Origin: Atkinsonella hypoxylon
Taxonomy: Eukaryota; Ascomycota; Sordariomycetes; Hypocreales; Clavicipitaceae
Reading direction: 5' to 3'
Assembly (NCBI GenBank): GCA_000729835.1
Contig: JFHB01000144.1
Coordinates: 1-64,000 of the forward strand
DNA length: 64,000 bases
Made by a program: the position numbers and the translations under genes. The notes below the pieces were generated by a model. The model was given only the letters and a program-made list of their open reading frames with translations, ran no database searches and was not told the DNA's origin. Shown here in pieces: positions 48,856 to 61,283 of the stretch; the first letter of the stretch is position 1, and each line of letters starts with the position of its first letter.

Positions 48856-50176
48856 ATAGCACTAAAAGGAACAGGTAAGGGAAAGAGTATAAGCCCTAAA
48901 TAGGGTAGTGGTTCTAGTACACTAGCTAATCTAGCTGCTACTACTAGCTTTCTTAGTCCAGTAAGGTCCCCCCTTTAGCTAGTAGATTCCTCTTCTAATA
49001 AAGAAGATTATACAGCTAAGAAGGCTTTAAAAGAAGCTAGATTAGCTTCTAAAAGAGTAGTGTAAGTCTATAATATATAAGCTAATCTAAAAGCTTAAAT
49101 AGATAAGCAATAAGAGACCCTAAATAGATTTATTAGGTATAGTAAAGCAAAATAAAGCCAAAATAAAGGTAATATAGCTAATTTACTAAGTAAATTAAAT
49201 ACTATAATTACATCTATAGGTAATCTCTCTATAGGGTCTCCCTCTAAGGTAGTAGATCCTATTACTTCCAAAAGAGCTTCTAAAGTCTCTTTTAAAGCCC
49301 CTAAACCTTCTAGCTCTAATAGTGCTACTTTTCTGCCTACTTTTAATAAAGGTACTATAAAAGAGCTAAATAAGAAGGTCTACTCTATTCTAAAGGCTGC
49401 TAAGCTAAAAGGCCCTAAAAATTTTAAACAATAGAAGTAAGCTTTAACTATTTAATTTAGGGCCCTAGGATTCCCTTAATTTATTAATAATTCTAGTATA
49501 GCTAGTACGTTAGTAGATTTAGAGCAAGCTATTATCCTTATAATTATAAGAGATAGTTGCTAATCTAGACCTTAAGCTGCTATAAGCTAGTATAAGTCCC
49601 CTATAGATACCTATAACATTCTAGTTAGGCAGTATTTGTAGAGTGCTAAAATATAATATAGTACGCTATACGCTAGTTATTACAACTTATCGTTTTCGAA
49701 CTATAAGGGATCTTTAGAGGCCTTTAATGCTAAATTTAATAATTTACTAGCTAGACTATAGCTCTATAGTATAGCTATTAATCCTATTAACTAGGTAAAT
49801 TATTATATTAATGCTTTAAAAAAGACCTCTCTAGCTAGGCTAAAAAGCAGCAATATTCTATTAGAGCTGCTAGAGCATAAGGTCTATCTGTAAAAATGCT
49901 GAATTTACAGTTCCTTATAGCTAACTTATTAGAAGAATAAAGAGATAAAAGCTCCTCTATATCTAAAGCTCTTAGTTATAAAGCTTCTAACTTTAATAGT
50001 TCTAATAATAAGGCTATTAAGGAAAGAATCCTCCTAATTAGAAGAAGAATTCTAATTCTAATTCTAACAATTCTAATGCCTTTAAAGAAAAAGATTAAGA
50101 TAAAGCCTTTAAGAATAAGAAGAAGTAGAAGGGCTAAAGAAGAAGTAATAAAAACTCTAGGAATAAGGATAGAGAA
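48856..50176 (+). pseudogene. gag: Element E gag, part 1
   Basis: Copia gag as in D, with more RIP damage and small indels that break the frame. The likely start at 48856 reads ATA. Interrupted by composite element I at GAGAA (50172-50176). Confidence 0.85.
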
Positions 50177-50499
50177 TGTTATAGACTCGAGCCTTAGGCT
50201 CGGGTCTTTCAGTAGAGGGAGGACAGCAGAAGAGGGACAGAGATCTATATAGGTAAAGGGATAGAAGCAAGCTGCATTCGTTTAGGGGTTAGCTAGGCTT
50301 CACTAGGCCCTAGAGAGAGGACCTTAGCTATAGAGTATATACTAAAAGGGGCTTCTAAGGGGATAGACCTACCCCTAAATATATAGTATAGAGGTATAGA
50401 GAGGCTTCTAGTTTCTTCTCTCTTCCTCCTTTCCTCTCTATAATTATAGTTCTTATTATAAACGCTAGTTAGCAGCAGCTACTAAGTTAGTCTATTATA
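50177..50499 (+). repeat. LTR 1 of element I
   Basis: 323 bp. Outer tip intact with stem-loop GACTCGAGCC-TTA-GGCTCGGGTC (50184-50206); inner end mutated (TCTATTATA). Confidence 0.95.
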
Positions 50500-50539
50500 T
50501 ACTATAATTATTCTATAGATAGAACACTAGCAAGAATAA

Positions 50540-52450
50540 TATTGTTTAGTTATAGTAATAAGAGCTTAGCTACTTAACTTAAGCACTCTTTTAATCTCTA
50601 TAGAGAGGTAGAGAAAAATACAGCAAGAATTAGCTAGAAAGCAGTAGAAATTATAGTGCTTTATAAATTAGTTAAGAGTTAATCTCTATAGATAAAGGAA
50701 CTATAACGCTTTATAATAGACTATATATAGAAAGAGAAGTAGCTTTAAGCTGCAGTAAGCTAGCAGCTAAAGGAACTTAAATAGAAGCCTCTACCTATAG
50801 TAAACTCTTACAATAGAAATAAATAAGGCTTTTAGGCCTAGTAAATAGTAATTACCTAAAAACTCTAGGCTAATAGCGCCTTTATAGGCATAATATAGAA
50901 CTAGTAGTACTATTTGTACTAAAGCTTATTGCTTAAGGTTTAGTAAAGAGTAGCTGCCTATTATAAGGTAGGTAAAGTAAAGGAATATAATATATAGAGG
51001 TTCTTTAATTACTTAGAATTAGTCTTTATAGATTTTTACTAATAGAACTAAGCTTTAATTAAGCTTAATTAGCTTTAATAGAGTAATAATAAGTAGTTTG
51101 CAGAATTCTACATTTATTTTAAGGAGAAAATTACACTAGTAAAAGGGGCTAACTAGAATAACAGTATAAAGTTAGCTAAGTTATAAATAGTACTTAATAA
51201 GGAAATAAGGGATTATAGTGTAAAGAGAGATATTCTCTATTATAACTACCTTTAGGCAGTAAAGCGCTACTGTAGTATTACGCTAAACCTTAAGTTATAT
51301 TGCATTAAGGAATAACACTAGCTAAAATATAGCTCTAGCTCTAGAGAGCTCTAGAATAGCAACACTAAGATAACTAAGGTTAACGCTATAGAAACCTAAT
51401 AGAGATAGAAAGAGAGCGTAAAGAAATCTAGAGTAAGATAACTAAATAAGGATGCTTTATAAGTAAAGTAAGCATTTAAAGCTAAACTTAAAAAACACTA
51501 CTAAAAGAGGCAATACCTTTAGTGTAGGTTATTTTAATACTATATTTAAGGATATAGATAGTAACTAGTAAAATATAAGCTAGAGTTAACTAGCGTATAG
51601 GCAGCAGCAATAGATAATATATAGAAGAAGAACTTTAATAAGTTAAGAAAAGGCTTACCCTTAGCCTTAAGCTTAGTATAGAGGTAAAGGCAATATAAAT
51701 AATATAATAACTCTTACTTAATAGATAGCTAAAAGAAGAATATAGAGAGATAACTAAGAAAATAGATATATTACTGTTCTTTATCTCTATACTCTTTAAC
51801 TAACTGTTGTTCTACAATATATAGATAAATAGTAAGTGTAACTACTTTACTGCAATAAGTAAGAGTTTAGTGTAATACCTTAGCCTAAAGTAAGTTCTAT
51901 TGCTATATAAAAGAACAGTATAAATAGCAGTAAAGGTTAAACAGTAGTTCTATAATAGCTACTAGAGAAGTGCCTTAATTACTTCCTTAGTTTGCTTATA
52001 GGCAGATATTAACAGCTAGGTCTTCCTAGTAGTAGCCTATATAATCCTAAGCTTAACCTAAGATTATATCTTTAGGAGCCTATAGTTAGCCTATAATAGA
52101 ATTGTCCTTAACGCTGCTAGCTAGAGCCTATTAGTAGGTAAGGCTAAGGGCCTTATAATCTAAGCAGTAAGAGCTTAGGACGTTAAGGACCTAATAAAAC
52201 TAGTGTTAGCAGCAGTTTATAGCGCTCTAATAAAATAGAGTAAGAGTTAAGAGGTTACTATATATTTTATTGCTATAAGCCTTTAGGAAATTACCTCTAT
52301 ATTATTATTATAAATATCCCTAGAAGGCCTTAATCTACTAATACTACTACCTAAATTAGAGGACTTTTATAATCTTTTTAAAGAAAAGAAGGCCTAAGGC
52401 CTTCTGCTGTATAAAAAGAGGCTAGATTACTACATTAAGCTAAAATAGTA
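50540..52450 (+). pseudogene. gag: Element I copy 1, gag and protease
   Basis: Plus-strand frame rich in Gln/Lys, with a capsid-like middle (near 51000-51300) and basic tail. Further on, a protease-like ILSLT stretch near 52050 resembles the ILG(L)PW end of retropepsins. The same sequence recurs at 53560-55480. No clear CCHC knuckle was read. Confidence 0.65.
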
Positions 52451-52539
52451 GCTAAATAGCTCCTTAATGTTACTGCTGTAGGCCCTACTGTATAATATAC
52501 TGTAGAACTATTTATTAGAAATTAGAAGGTAGGTAATAG

Positions 52540-53198
52540 ACCTAATAGATAAAGGATAGATTTAAGCTAGCTTCTCTTTAGTAGTAGTATCTATCCTTTT
52601 AGCTAAAAAGCTAAGTAAAGGATAATAATTCTATATTAATTATTAAGCTCTTAATAAGATTATAGAATAAAACTATTACCTACTCCCCTTAATAAAGAAG
52701 ACGCTTAAGTTGTTATTAAAGGCGCACTAGTTTACTAAACTAAATATACAATTAGCCTTCTATAGAATCTAGATAGTAAACAGTAAGGAGCACTTTATAG
52801 CGTTTTACACCTAGTTTAGCCTCTTTAAATAGCTAGTTTACCCCTTTAGGTTAGTAGAGGCTCTAGCTACATTCTAATAATATATTAATAGTGCGCTAGA
52901 AGAGGCCCTTAAAGATTATATAACTGCTTATCTAAATAACGTTCTTATTTACACTAGAGGTTCTAGGAAAGACTATATATATAGAGTATAGAGAATCCTA
53001 GAAAAGTTGCAGTTAGTAGAGCTGCACTTAGATCTTAAGAAATGCTGCTTTACTATAACTAAGGTTAAATACCTTAGCTTTATAGTTATAGTAAGAAGGG
53101 AGATACACTTAGATCTAGAGAAGATTGCAGCTATCTAGAAGTAGTAAGCTCCTACTAGGTTGTAAGGGGTATAAAGCTTCCTTAGATTTATAAACTTT
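52540..53198 (+). pseudogene. pol: Element I copy 1, truncated RT
   Basis: RT with FYINY-ALNKI (near 52650), PFRLVEALAT-like fingers/palm and the catalytic box at 52929-52940 reading Tyr-Leu-Asn-Asn. It is cut at 53198 by LTR 2. The equivalent point in copy 2 is near 56220, where RT continues. Confidence 0.8.
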
Positions 53199-53521
53199 TG
53201 TTATGGACTCGAGCCTTAGGCTCGGGTCTTTCAGTAGAGGGAGGACAGCAGAAGAGAGATAGAGATCTATGTAGGTAAAGGGAGAGAAGCGAGCTGCATT
53301 TGTTTAGAGGTTAGCTAGACTTCACTAGGCCCTAGAGAGAGAACCTTAGCTATAGAGTACGTGCTAAAAGGGGCTCCTAAGGGGATAGACCTACCTCTAG
53401 ATATATAGTATAGAAGTATAGAGAGGCTTCTAGTTCCTTCTCTCTTTCCTCTTTTCTCTCTATAATTATAGTTCTTATTATAGACGCTAGTTAGCAGCAG
53501 CTTCTAAGCTAGTCTATTATA
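53199..53521 (+). repeat. LTR 2 (internal) of element I
   Basis: 323 bp. Its left tip is unmutated (TGTTATGGACTCGAG; stem-loop 53206-53228), like an outer end, and its right end is mutated, like an inner end. This fits a former 5' LTR of a nested second element. ACTTT (53194-53198) would be its target site. Confidence 0.93.
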
Positions 53522-53559
53522 TACTATAATTATTCTATAGATAGAATACTAGTAAGAAC

Positions 53560-55480
53560 AATATTGTTTAGTTATAGCAATAAGGGCCTAGCTAGCTAGC
53601 CTAAGCACTCTTTTAACCTCTATAGAGAGGTAGGGGAAAGTACAGTAGAAATTAGCTAAAAAGCAGTAGAAATTGCAGCGCTTTATAAGTTAGTTAAGAG
53701 CTAATCCCTATAAATAAAGGAACTATAACGCTTTACAATAGACTATATATAGATAGAGAAGCAGCTTTAAGCTACAGTAAGCTAGTAGCTAGAGGAACCT
53801 AAATAGAAGCCTCTACCTATAGTAAACCCTTATAATAGAAATAAATAGAGCTTTTAGGCCTAGTAGATAGTAATTACCTAAAAGCTCTAGGCTAATAGCG
53901 CCTTTATAGGTATAATATAGAACTAGTAGTACTATTTATACTAAAGCTTATTGCCTAAGGTTTAGCAAAGAGTAGCTGCTTATTATAAGGTAGGTAAAGT
54001 AAGGAAATACAATATATAGAGATTCCTTAATTACTTAGAATTAGTCTTTATAGATCCTTACTAGTAAAACTAAGCTCTAATTAAGCTTAATTAGCTTTAA
54101 TAAGGTAGCAATAAGTAGTTTATAGAATTCTATATTTATTTTAAAGAGAAAATTGCGCTAGCAAAAGGGGCTAACTAGAATAATAGCATAAAGTTAGCTA
54201 AGCTATAAACAGCACTTAATAAGGAAATAAAGGATTATAGTATAGAGAGAGATATTCTATATTATAACTACCTTTAGGCAGTAGAGCGCTACTATAGTAT
54301 TACGCTTAACCTTAAGTTATATTACATTAAGGAATAGCACTAGTAGAAATGCAGCCTTAGCTCTAAAGAGCCCTAGAATAGTAACACTAAGATAACTAAG
54401 GTTAATACTATAGGAACTTAATAGAAATAAAAAGAGAGCATAAAGAAATCTAAAGTAAAATAACTAAATAAGGATACTTTATAAGTAAAGTAGGCATTTA
54501 AGGCTAAACTTAAGAAATACTATTAAAAGAGGTAATACCTTTAATATAGGTTATTCTAACACTATATTTAAGGATGTAGATTATAACTAGTAAAATATAA
54601 GCTAGAATTAACTAGTGTATAAGTAGTAGCTATAGATAATATATAGAAGAAGAACTTTAATAAGTTAAGAAAAAGCTTACCTTTAGCCTTAGGTTTAGTA
54701 TAGAGGTAAAGGTAATATAGATAATATAATAACTCTTACTTAATAGGCAGCTAGAAGAAGAATATAGAGAGATAACTAAGAAAATAGATATATTACTGTT
54801 CTTTATCTCTATACTCTTTAACTAACTATTGTTCTATAATATATAAATAAATAGTAGGTATAACTACTTTACTGTAATAAGTAAGAGTTTAGTGTAATAC
54901 CTTAGCCTAAAGTAAGTTTTATTACTATATAAAAGAATAGTATAAACAGTAGTAAAGGTTAAATAGTAGTTCTATAATAGCTACTAAAGAAGCGCCTTAA
55001 TTACTTCTTTAGTTTGCTTATAGGTAGATATTAACAGCTAGGTCTTTCTAGTAGTAGCCTATATAATCTTAGGCTTAACCTAAGATTATATCTTTAGAAG
55101 TCTATAGTTAGCCTATAATAGAGTTGTTCTTAACGCTACTAGCTAGAGCTTATTAGTAGATAAGGCTAAAGGCCTTATAATTTAAGCAGTAAGCTCTTAG
55201 AGCGTTAAGGACCTAATAAGACTAATATTAGCAGTAGTTTATAGCGCTTTAATAAAATAAAGTAAGAGCTAGAAGGTTGCTATACATTTTATTGCTATAA
55301 GCCTTTAGGAAATTACCTCTATATTATTGTTGTAAATCTCCCTAAAAGGTCTTAGTCTACTAACGCTACTACCTAAATTAGAGAATTTTTATAATCTTTT
55401 TAAAGAAGAGAAGGCCTAAAGCCTTCTACTGTATAAAGAAGGGCTAGATTACTATATTAGGCTAAAATAGCAGCTAAACA
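53560..55480 (+). pseudogene. gag: Element I copy 2, gag and protease
   Basis: Second copy of the region at 50540-52450 with independent transitions throughout. Confidence 0.65.
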
Positions 55481-55559
55481 GCTCCTTACTATTACTGCTA
55501 TAGGCTTTACTATACAATATACTGTAGAACTATTTATTAGAAATTAGAAGGTAGGTAAT

Positions 55560-56760
55560 AGACCTAATAGATAAAGGGTAGATTTAAGCTAGCTTCTCTT
55601 TAGCAGTAGTGCCTATTTTTCTAGCTAAAAAGCTAAGTAAAGGTTAGTAATTCTATATTAATTATTAAGCTCTTAATAAGATTATAGAATAGAACTATTA
55701 CTCTCTTCCCTTAATAAAAAAGACACTTAAGTTATTATTAAAGGTACATTAGTTTACTAAGCTAAATATATAGTTAGCCTTTTATAGAATCTAGATAGTA
55801 GATAGTAAGGAGTACCTTATAGTGTTCTATACCTAGTTTAGCCTCTTTAAATAGCTAGTTTACCCCTTTAGGTTAGTAGAGACTCTAGCTATATTTTAAT
55901 AATATATTAATAGTGCACTAGAAGAGGCCCTTAGGGATTATATAACTACTTATTTAAATAATATTCTTATTTATATAGAGAGTTCTAGGAAAGACTATAT
56001 ATATAAGGTATAGAGAATCTTAGAAAAGTTACAGCTAATAGAGCTGCACTTAGATCTTAAGAAATACTGCTTTACTATAACTAAAGTTAAATACCTTAGC
56101 TTTATAGTAGTAGTAAGGAGGGAGATACACCTAGATCTAAAGAAGATTATAGCTATTTAGAAGTAGTAAGCTTCTACTAAGTTATAAGGGGTATAAAGCT
56201 TCCTTAGATTTATAAACTTTTACTATAACTTTATATTAGATTTCTTAGATATTATAGAGCCTTTAGTTAACTTAATAAAGAAAAGAGTTCTATTCTAGTA
56301 AATAAAGGAATATAAGAGGTTATTTATAAAGCTTAAGGAAGCCTTTACCTTATACTTAATCTTAGCTTAATAGAACCCTAAGAAGAATATAGTAGTAGAG
56401 GCTAATTGCTTAAGAGAGGCCTTTAGTAGCTGTTTATTCTAATATAATAAAGCTAGCGTACTCTAGCCTATAGTATACTATTTAGTAAGGTTATCTCTAG
56501 CTTAGTGTAACTATACTATTTACAATAAGAAGCTCTTAGCAATAATATCTTACCTTAAAGCTTAAGCAGTAAAGTTATAAAGAGTAATATACCTCTTTAT
56601 AATTCTTACTAACTATAAGAATCTAGAATACTTTATATCTCTATAAGAGATCTTTAAGCGTTAGGCTAAGTAGGTAGAGCTTCTCTTTCTCTTTAACTAC
56701 TACCTATAATACTGCCTAGAGCTATAGGTAGAGCAGCTAAATATATTATTATAATAAAAG
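55560..56760 (+). pseudogene. pol: Element I copy 2, RT and RNase H
   Basis: The RT box at 55951-55962 reads Tyr-Leu-Asn-Asn. RNase H follows at about 56280-56760, with a conserved LLAI-like and TNYKNL stretch. Gypsy type, inactivated by G-to-A at both catalytic Asp codons. Confidence 0.8.
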
Positions 56761-57129
56761 TAGGATTAAGAGAGAGCAATGCTGTAGATAGACTAGATTC
56801 TTTAGCCTCTCTCTATTAGCTATTTTAGCACTCCCTATAGAGATAAGGAAGAGAAGGAGGTTATAGAAGATATTATAGTAGAAACAGCTAGTAAAGTAAC
56901 GCTAAAAAGTTAACTAGCTAAGGCTTTATAGGTGCTAGCTAGAATAACACTATTTCTAGATAAATACTTATAGAGCCTATAGAACTAAGGAGTATAGAAA
57001 GACTTAGTATACCTAATAAGGTTAAATGCAGTCTAGAAAGGAGAAAGAAAGTTCCTATTAGAGGTAAAGATATAAGAATAGATTATAGACTATACCCTTA
57101 ATGTATAAGGGGCATTAGTTTACTAAAGC

Positions 57130-58000
57130 TGCCTCTAGGTCCTTAAGTATAAGCTATTAACTACTATACTAATATATAGAATATATAAGTTACTAATATT
57201 AGGCTACCTAGAATAAAATACTATATTTTAGGCATTAATATATAACTACTACTAGAACAGGCTGTTCTAAGATATTGCTTAATATATTTAAAACTGCTAC
57301 TATTATAGCAGCTAGAAGAGTAAAAGGTTGCAGTAAGGCCTATTATAACTTATTCTAGCGCTAGATAAGTATTAGTTATAGATCTCTATAGATTTTATAA
57401 TAGATTTACTAGCGCTAAGCTAGGCTATACCCTTTTACTTAATAGTTATTATTAACTAACTTTTAAAGTATATATAGTTAAAAGTAATAACCTCTATAGA
57501 GGCAGAGAAATACACTTTATAGTTTAAGTATTATTAGTAGTAGTTCTATAGGTTCCTAAAATAAATTATCTCTAACTATAGTTTAAACTAGTTAAGTATG
57601 TTTTAAACTACTCTTTATTGCCTTATTAGAATTAAATAATTACTATCTACTTTCTACTACCTATAAATAAACAGTAAAATAGAGAGAGTTAATTAAAAAG
57701 TATAGGTAATTCTATAGGTTATAGTTACCTTTTTGCAGTTTAACTAGCCTAAATACCTCTCTATATACTAGCTAGCTATTAATAATAGGAACTCCTTAGT
57801 TATAGGTATAAGCTTAAACTAGGCAATATATAGATATAATATAGACTTTATTTAGAAGCTTATAGATAAAGAGAAGTCTTAAGTCTTATATAAGAGATAG
57901 GCTTTAGCGTTCTTTAAATAACTATAAAAGAGTATAAATATTGCTTAAGCTATAATTAACTTTACCTAGTAAAAACAGTAAAAGTAATTAAATAGAAGCT
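57130..58000 (+). pseudogene. pol: Element I copy 2, integrase
   Basis: Zinc-binding end at about 57290, a GLLQ motif, then the core with ISIDFI (near 57380), a strand LIVIINQ, and the region of the catalytic Glu near 57670 (KIERVNQ). Same frame as RT and chromodomain. Confidence 0.8.
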
Positions 58001-58287
58001 ATAAGCTAGTAGAATAGTATAAGGTAGAGAACTTAGTCTAGCTAATGCTCTATTATATTAAGATAAACTGCTTAAGTTAGAAACTTAATTAGGTTATAGT
58101 AAAGTATATAGTTATAGATATACTAATACCTTTAACTATAAAATTAGATATTCTACTAGAAATTTACTTAGTTTTCTATATTAACTTTATTAAGTAAGCA
58201 GTAATAAACCTCTTACTTTTCTAGTAGTTAGTAGACTTAAGACCTAGTTCTAAGCTAACTATAATAGATACTAACCTATCCCTTAAG

Positions 58288-58440
58288 GAATATAAAGTAA
58301 AGGAAATTTTAGCTACTAAAAATGCTTTAGGCTAAAGGAGATACTATTAAGTGCTTATTAAGTAAGTAGAATTTATTTAGCCTATATAGAAACTACTAAA
58401 AAACTTTCTTAATATAGAGGTACTAGATTAATTTAAGTTA
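58288..58440 (+). pseudogene. pol: Chromodomain at the integrase C-terminus of I
   Basis: Residues EYKVKEIL, then RRYYQVLIK and an LKNFLN-like end, follow the chromodomain pattern (E-x-E-x-I-L, YLVKW, W-E-P, L-x-N). Several aromatic cage positions appear lost to stops. Chromodomains direct chromovirus integration to methylated-histone chromatin. Confidence 0.75.
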
Positions 58441-59690
58441 TAGTAAAAAGACGCTTAATTTAACAATAAGCCTAGTAAAAGTATAGTAAAATTTTATATA
58501 GACTTTAATAATAACTTAGTTACCTTTAACTAAAAAATAAAAAAAAATAAACTCCTCTTTATAGAGGCCTATATAGCTATAAAAAAAAAAAAAAAATTAA
58601 AGGAAATTTCTTAGTAAGTAGTAAAGGGGTATTAGTGCTTATAGTGTAAAGGTATAACTACCTAAAAGGCGCTCTATTACTCTCTAGGCAGTTACAAAAT
58701 AGAAGCTAAAGGAACTATATAGTGTCTCTAGAGTAGCGTAAGAGCTAGAGCTAGAATAGTAGCGCTAGTAAAGAGTATAGAGGCTAGAGTAGGTAAGAAT
58801 ATAACTAACGCTCTAGATTAAGGCTTTACTTTAGTAAGTATAAGTAAGAATATAACGTCTTAAATAACTTAGCGCTTTAGGTATAAAGGTATAGTTCTAA
58901 GAGGAAGAAAAATAAAGAAAAAGAAAGCTAAAGAGGCAGTAAACTAGGTTAAGGTTGTACACTCTAGAAATATAGATAGTAATTAGCGCTATAAGTAGTT
59001 TAAGCTTTTAAGCTCTACCTAAAGGTAGATATATTTCTAATGTATTACCTTAAGGTTATTCTATAAAAGTAAAGGAATAATATATAGCAGTAAAGAAGCT
59101 TTATATAGCAGTAAAGAGGCAGCAGTAGTAGAGGTTAGTAGTATATAATAAAGTATAAGTATAGGTAAAAGTAATAATAAGAGTATAGTAATAGTAGTAG
59201 TAGTAGTAAGTGTAAAAAGGAATAAGAAGTTATTATTAATATTTATAGAGATATACTTATATTTATTAGGGTTAAACTTATTATTCTTTAAAACAATAGA
59301 GGCTATAGTGCTTTTATAGGTTGTAGAAAAAGGAGAAGTAGGTATAGAAAAGCTACTAGCTTAAGTTATATAATAAAGAGAAGAAGAGAGTGTAACCTTC
59401 TCTTCTATATAATTAGTAGTAAATATATCCTTAAGAATAATATTATAGTAATTATAAATATTTAAAAACTTATAAGTAAGAATAGTTTAGTAGGTAAATT
59501 AGCTAAAGTAAGAAGAGATTAATGTAAACTTAACTATAAAACCTTAGTTAGTAAGCTTCTATATTTTAGTAAAGTAATACTATAGATAAAGATACTTAGT
59601 AAAGAGGCTTAGATTCTAGATGCAGCCTCTATACCTCTATATATATAGTTAGTATTCTCTCCTTTAGCTAGAACAATAGTTATATAAGCC
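58441..59690 (+). pseudogene. Extension of element I pol beyond the chromodomain, unknown function
   Basis: The pol frame continues for about 400 codons past the chromodomain, with stops again nearly all TAG/TAA. It begins with a Lys-rich run (16 A at 58581-58596) and a CLQCKG motif near 58640, then a basic stretch, a Val-rich run from a GTA repeat (59188-59210) and hydrophobic and Gln/Glu-rich parts. It could be a separate third gene read in the same frame. I do not recognise the domain. Confidence 0.45.
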
Positions 59691-60955
59691 CTTTTTGTAA
59701 AGGTTATTGTAATATAGTATATAAATGTCCTTAAGGATGTTACTATTAAATAGCTCTAAATTATCTAAGTTCTCTTATATAAAGAAACTATAGATATAGT
59801 AGTAATAAGGAACTATTAACGCTATTAAAGTAGAGGCAGTAAGAGCACTAGCGCTAGTAATATAGCTGTTAAAGTTCTAGATATATTCTAAGTTAGTAAG
59901 AGAATAAGCTATATATAGATAAAGGAGCAGTGTACTCTAGGCTAATAAAACAATATTTTATAGTTCTAATTAGCTAGCTACTTATAGTTAGATAAATCCT
60001 ATTTAGAGGCAATAGAAAGAGGTTTTTTTACATTAAAAGAAGCAGCAGTAGCTATATAGTGTAAGAAGGAATTTTAAAAAGTAACAATAGAATTGTTTAT
60101 TTATAATGTAAAGGTAAGATATAATATAAAGAAGAAAGAAAAAGGTAAAGAAGAGAGAAAAGAAATTATTTATTTTTATATTAGAAATAGCTAAAAGCTA
60201 GCTGCTAGTTTATTATACACTAAAGGGATAACAATAATAATAACTGTTTACACTCTACTAGCTGTTAATTTATTATACACTAAGAGAATAATACTAATAA
60301 TAACTATTTACGCTCTACACCCTTAATAATACCCCTTATATATAGATAGATTATATATAACTAATAACTGTTTATAATAATAATAAGAATAAAAGAGAGA
60401 GTGTGCCTTCTAGTTAATAAAAGAGATTGTTATATAATAATTACTCTAAACGTAAGAAGACCTAGGAATATAAGCAGTTTATACGCTAGTAACACTAGCA
60501 TTACAGCTAGCGCCTATATAATAGGCAGATAATTAATAGCTATATATAGAGAATTATAAGGTAAAGAGAGGTAGAGGGTTAATAGACTCTAAAAGGGTAT
60601 AATTAAGTAAAGGGGGCGTAATTAACCTATTATAACGTAACTAATAGGTTAGTTAGTAGAGCAATTAACAGCTGTTACTTAAGTGCTATAGGTAATTAGA
60701 GGGAAGAGAGGTAAAGCAAACGTTTATTTATATATTAGCCCTATAACGCTACACTAATAACAACTAATACATTAGTGCAGCAATAGAGCAGCTAGAGTAA
60801 AGCACCTAGGTATAAACGTTATACTTCTATTTTTTTATAAGTAAACAATAGAGGAAATATAAAGGAAGAGTAGATAGAGTGTTAGCTGCTATTTATAGCA
60901 CTTACTATATATAATAAAAGGGATTATTATAGGGCCTAAGAGGAGAAGGAGAGTA
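59691..60955 (+). other. 3' region of element I
   Basis: No clear frame. It contains a 60-bp tandem duplication (60201-60320) and ends in a purine-rich tract (AAGAGGAGAAGGAGAG, 60938-60953) before LTR 3. Confidence 0.6.
60201..60320. repeat. 60-bp tandem duplication in element I
   Basis: Two units starting at 60201 and 60261, differing at a handful of mostly transition positions. Upstream of the polypurine tract. Confidence 0.9.
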
Positions 60956-61278
60956 TATTATAGACTTAAGCCTTAAGCTTAGGTCTTTTAGTAGAGAAAG
61001 AACAGTAGAAGAGAGATAGAGATCTATATAGGTAAAGGGATAGAAGTAAGCTATATTTATCTAGGGGTTAGCTAGGCTTTACTAGGCCCTAGAGAGAGGA
61101 CCTTAGCTATAGAGCATATACTAAAAGGAGCTCCTAAGGGAATAGACCTACCCCTAGATATATAGTATAGAGGCATAGGGAGGCTTCTAGTTCCTTCTCT
61201 CTTCCTCCTTTCCTCCCTATGATTATAGTTCTTATTATAGACGCTAGTTAGCAGCAGCCACTAGGTCAGTCCATTACA
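60956..61278 (+). repeat. LTR 3 of element I
   Basis: 323 bp. The inner tip is mutated (TATTATAGACTTAAG), the outer end intact (AGTCCATTACA), followed by the TSD GAGAA. Confidence 0.95.
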
Positions 61279-61283
61279 GAGAA

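Larger units (their letters stand above)
50177..61278 (+). mobile_element. Element I: composite chromovirus with three LTRs
   Basis: Flanked by the TSD GAGAA (50172-50176 and 61279-61283), as confirmed by the uninterrupted sequence in D near 36769. The order is LTR, 2.7 kb of 5' interior, LTR, a complete 7.4-kb interior, LTR. All three LTRs are 323 bp. A second family member apparently landed in the first one's RT region, and recombination between the two right-hand LTRs removed the remainder. Its integrase ends in a chromodomain, which places it among chromoviruses (Ty3/gypsy). Confidence 0.93.

Noticed and set aside
59188..59210. GTA-type microsatellite as a functional repeat
   Set aside because: Short and within a readable protein frame (Val run); simple repeat only.
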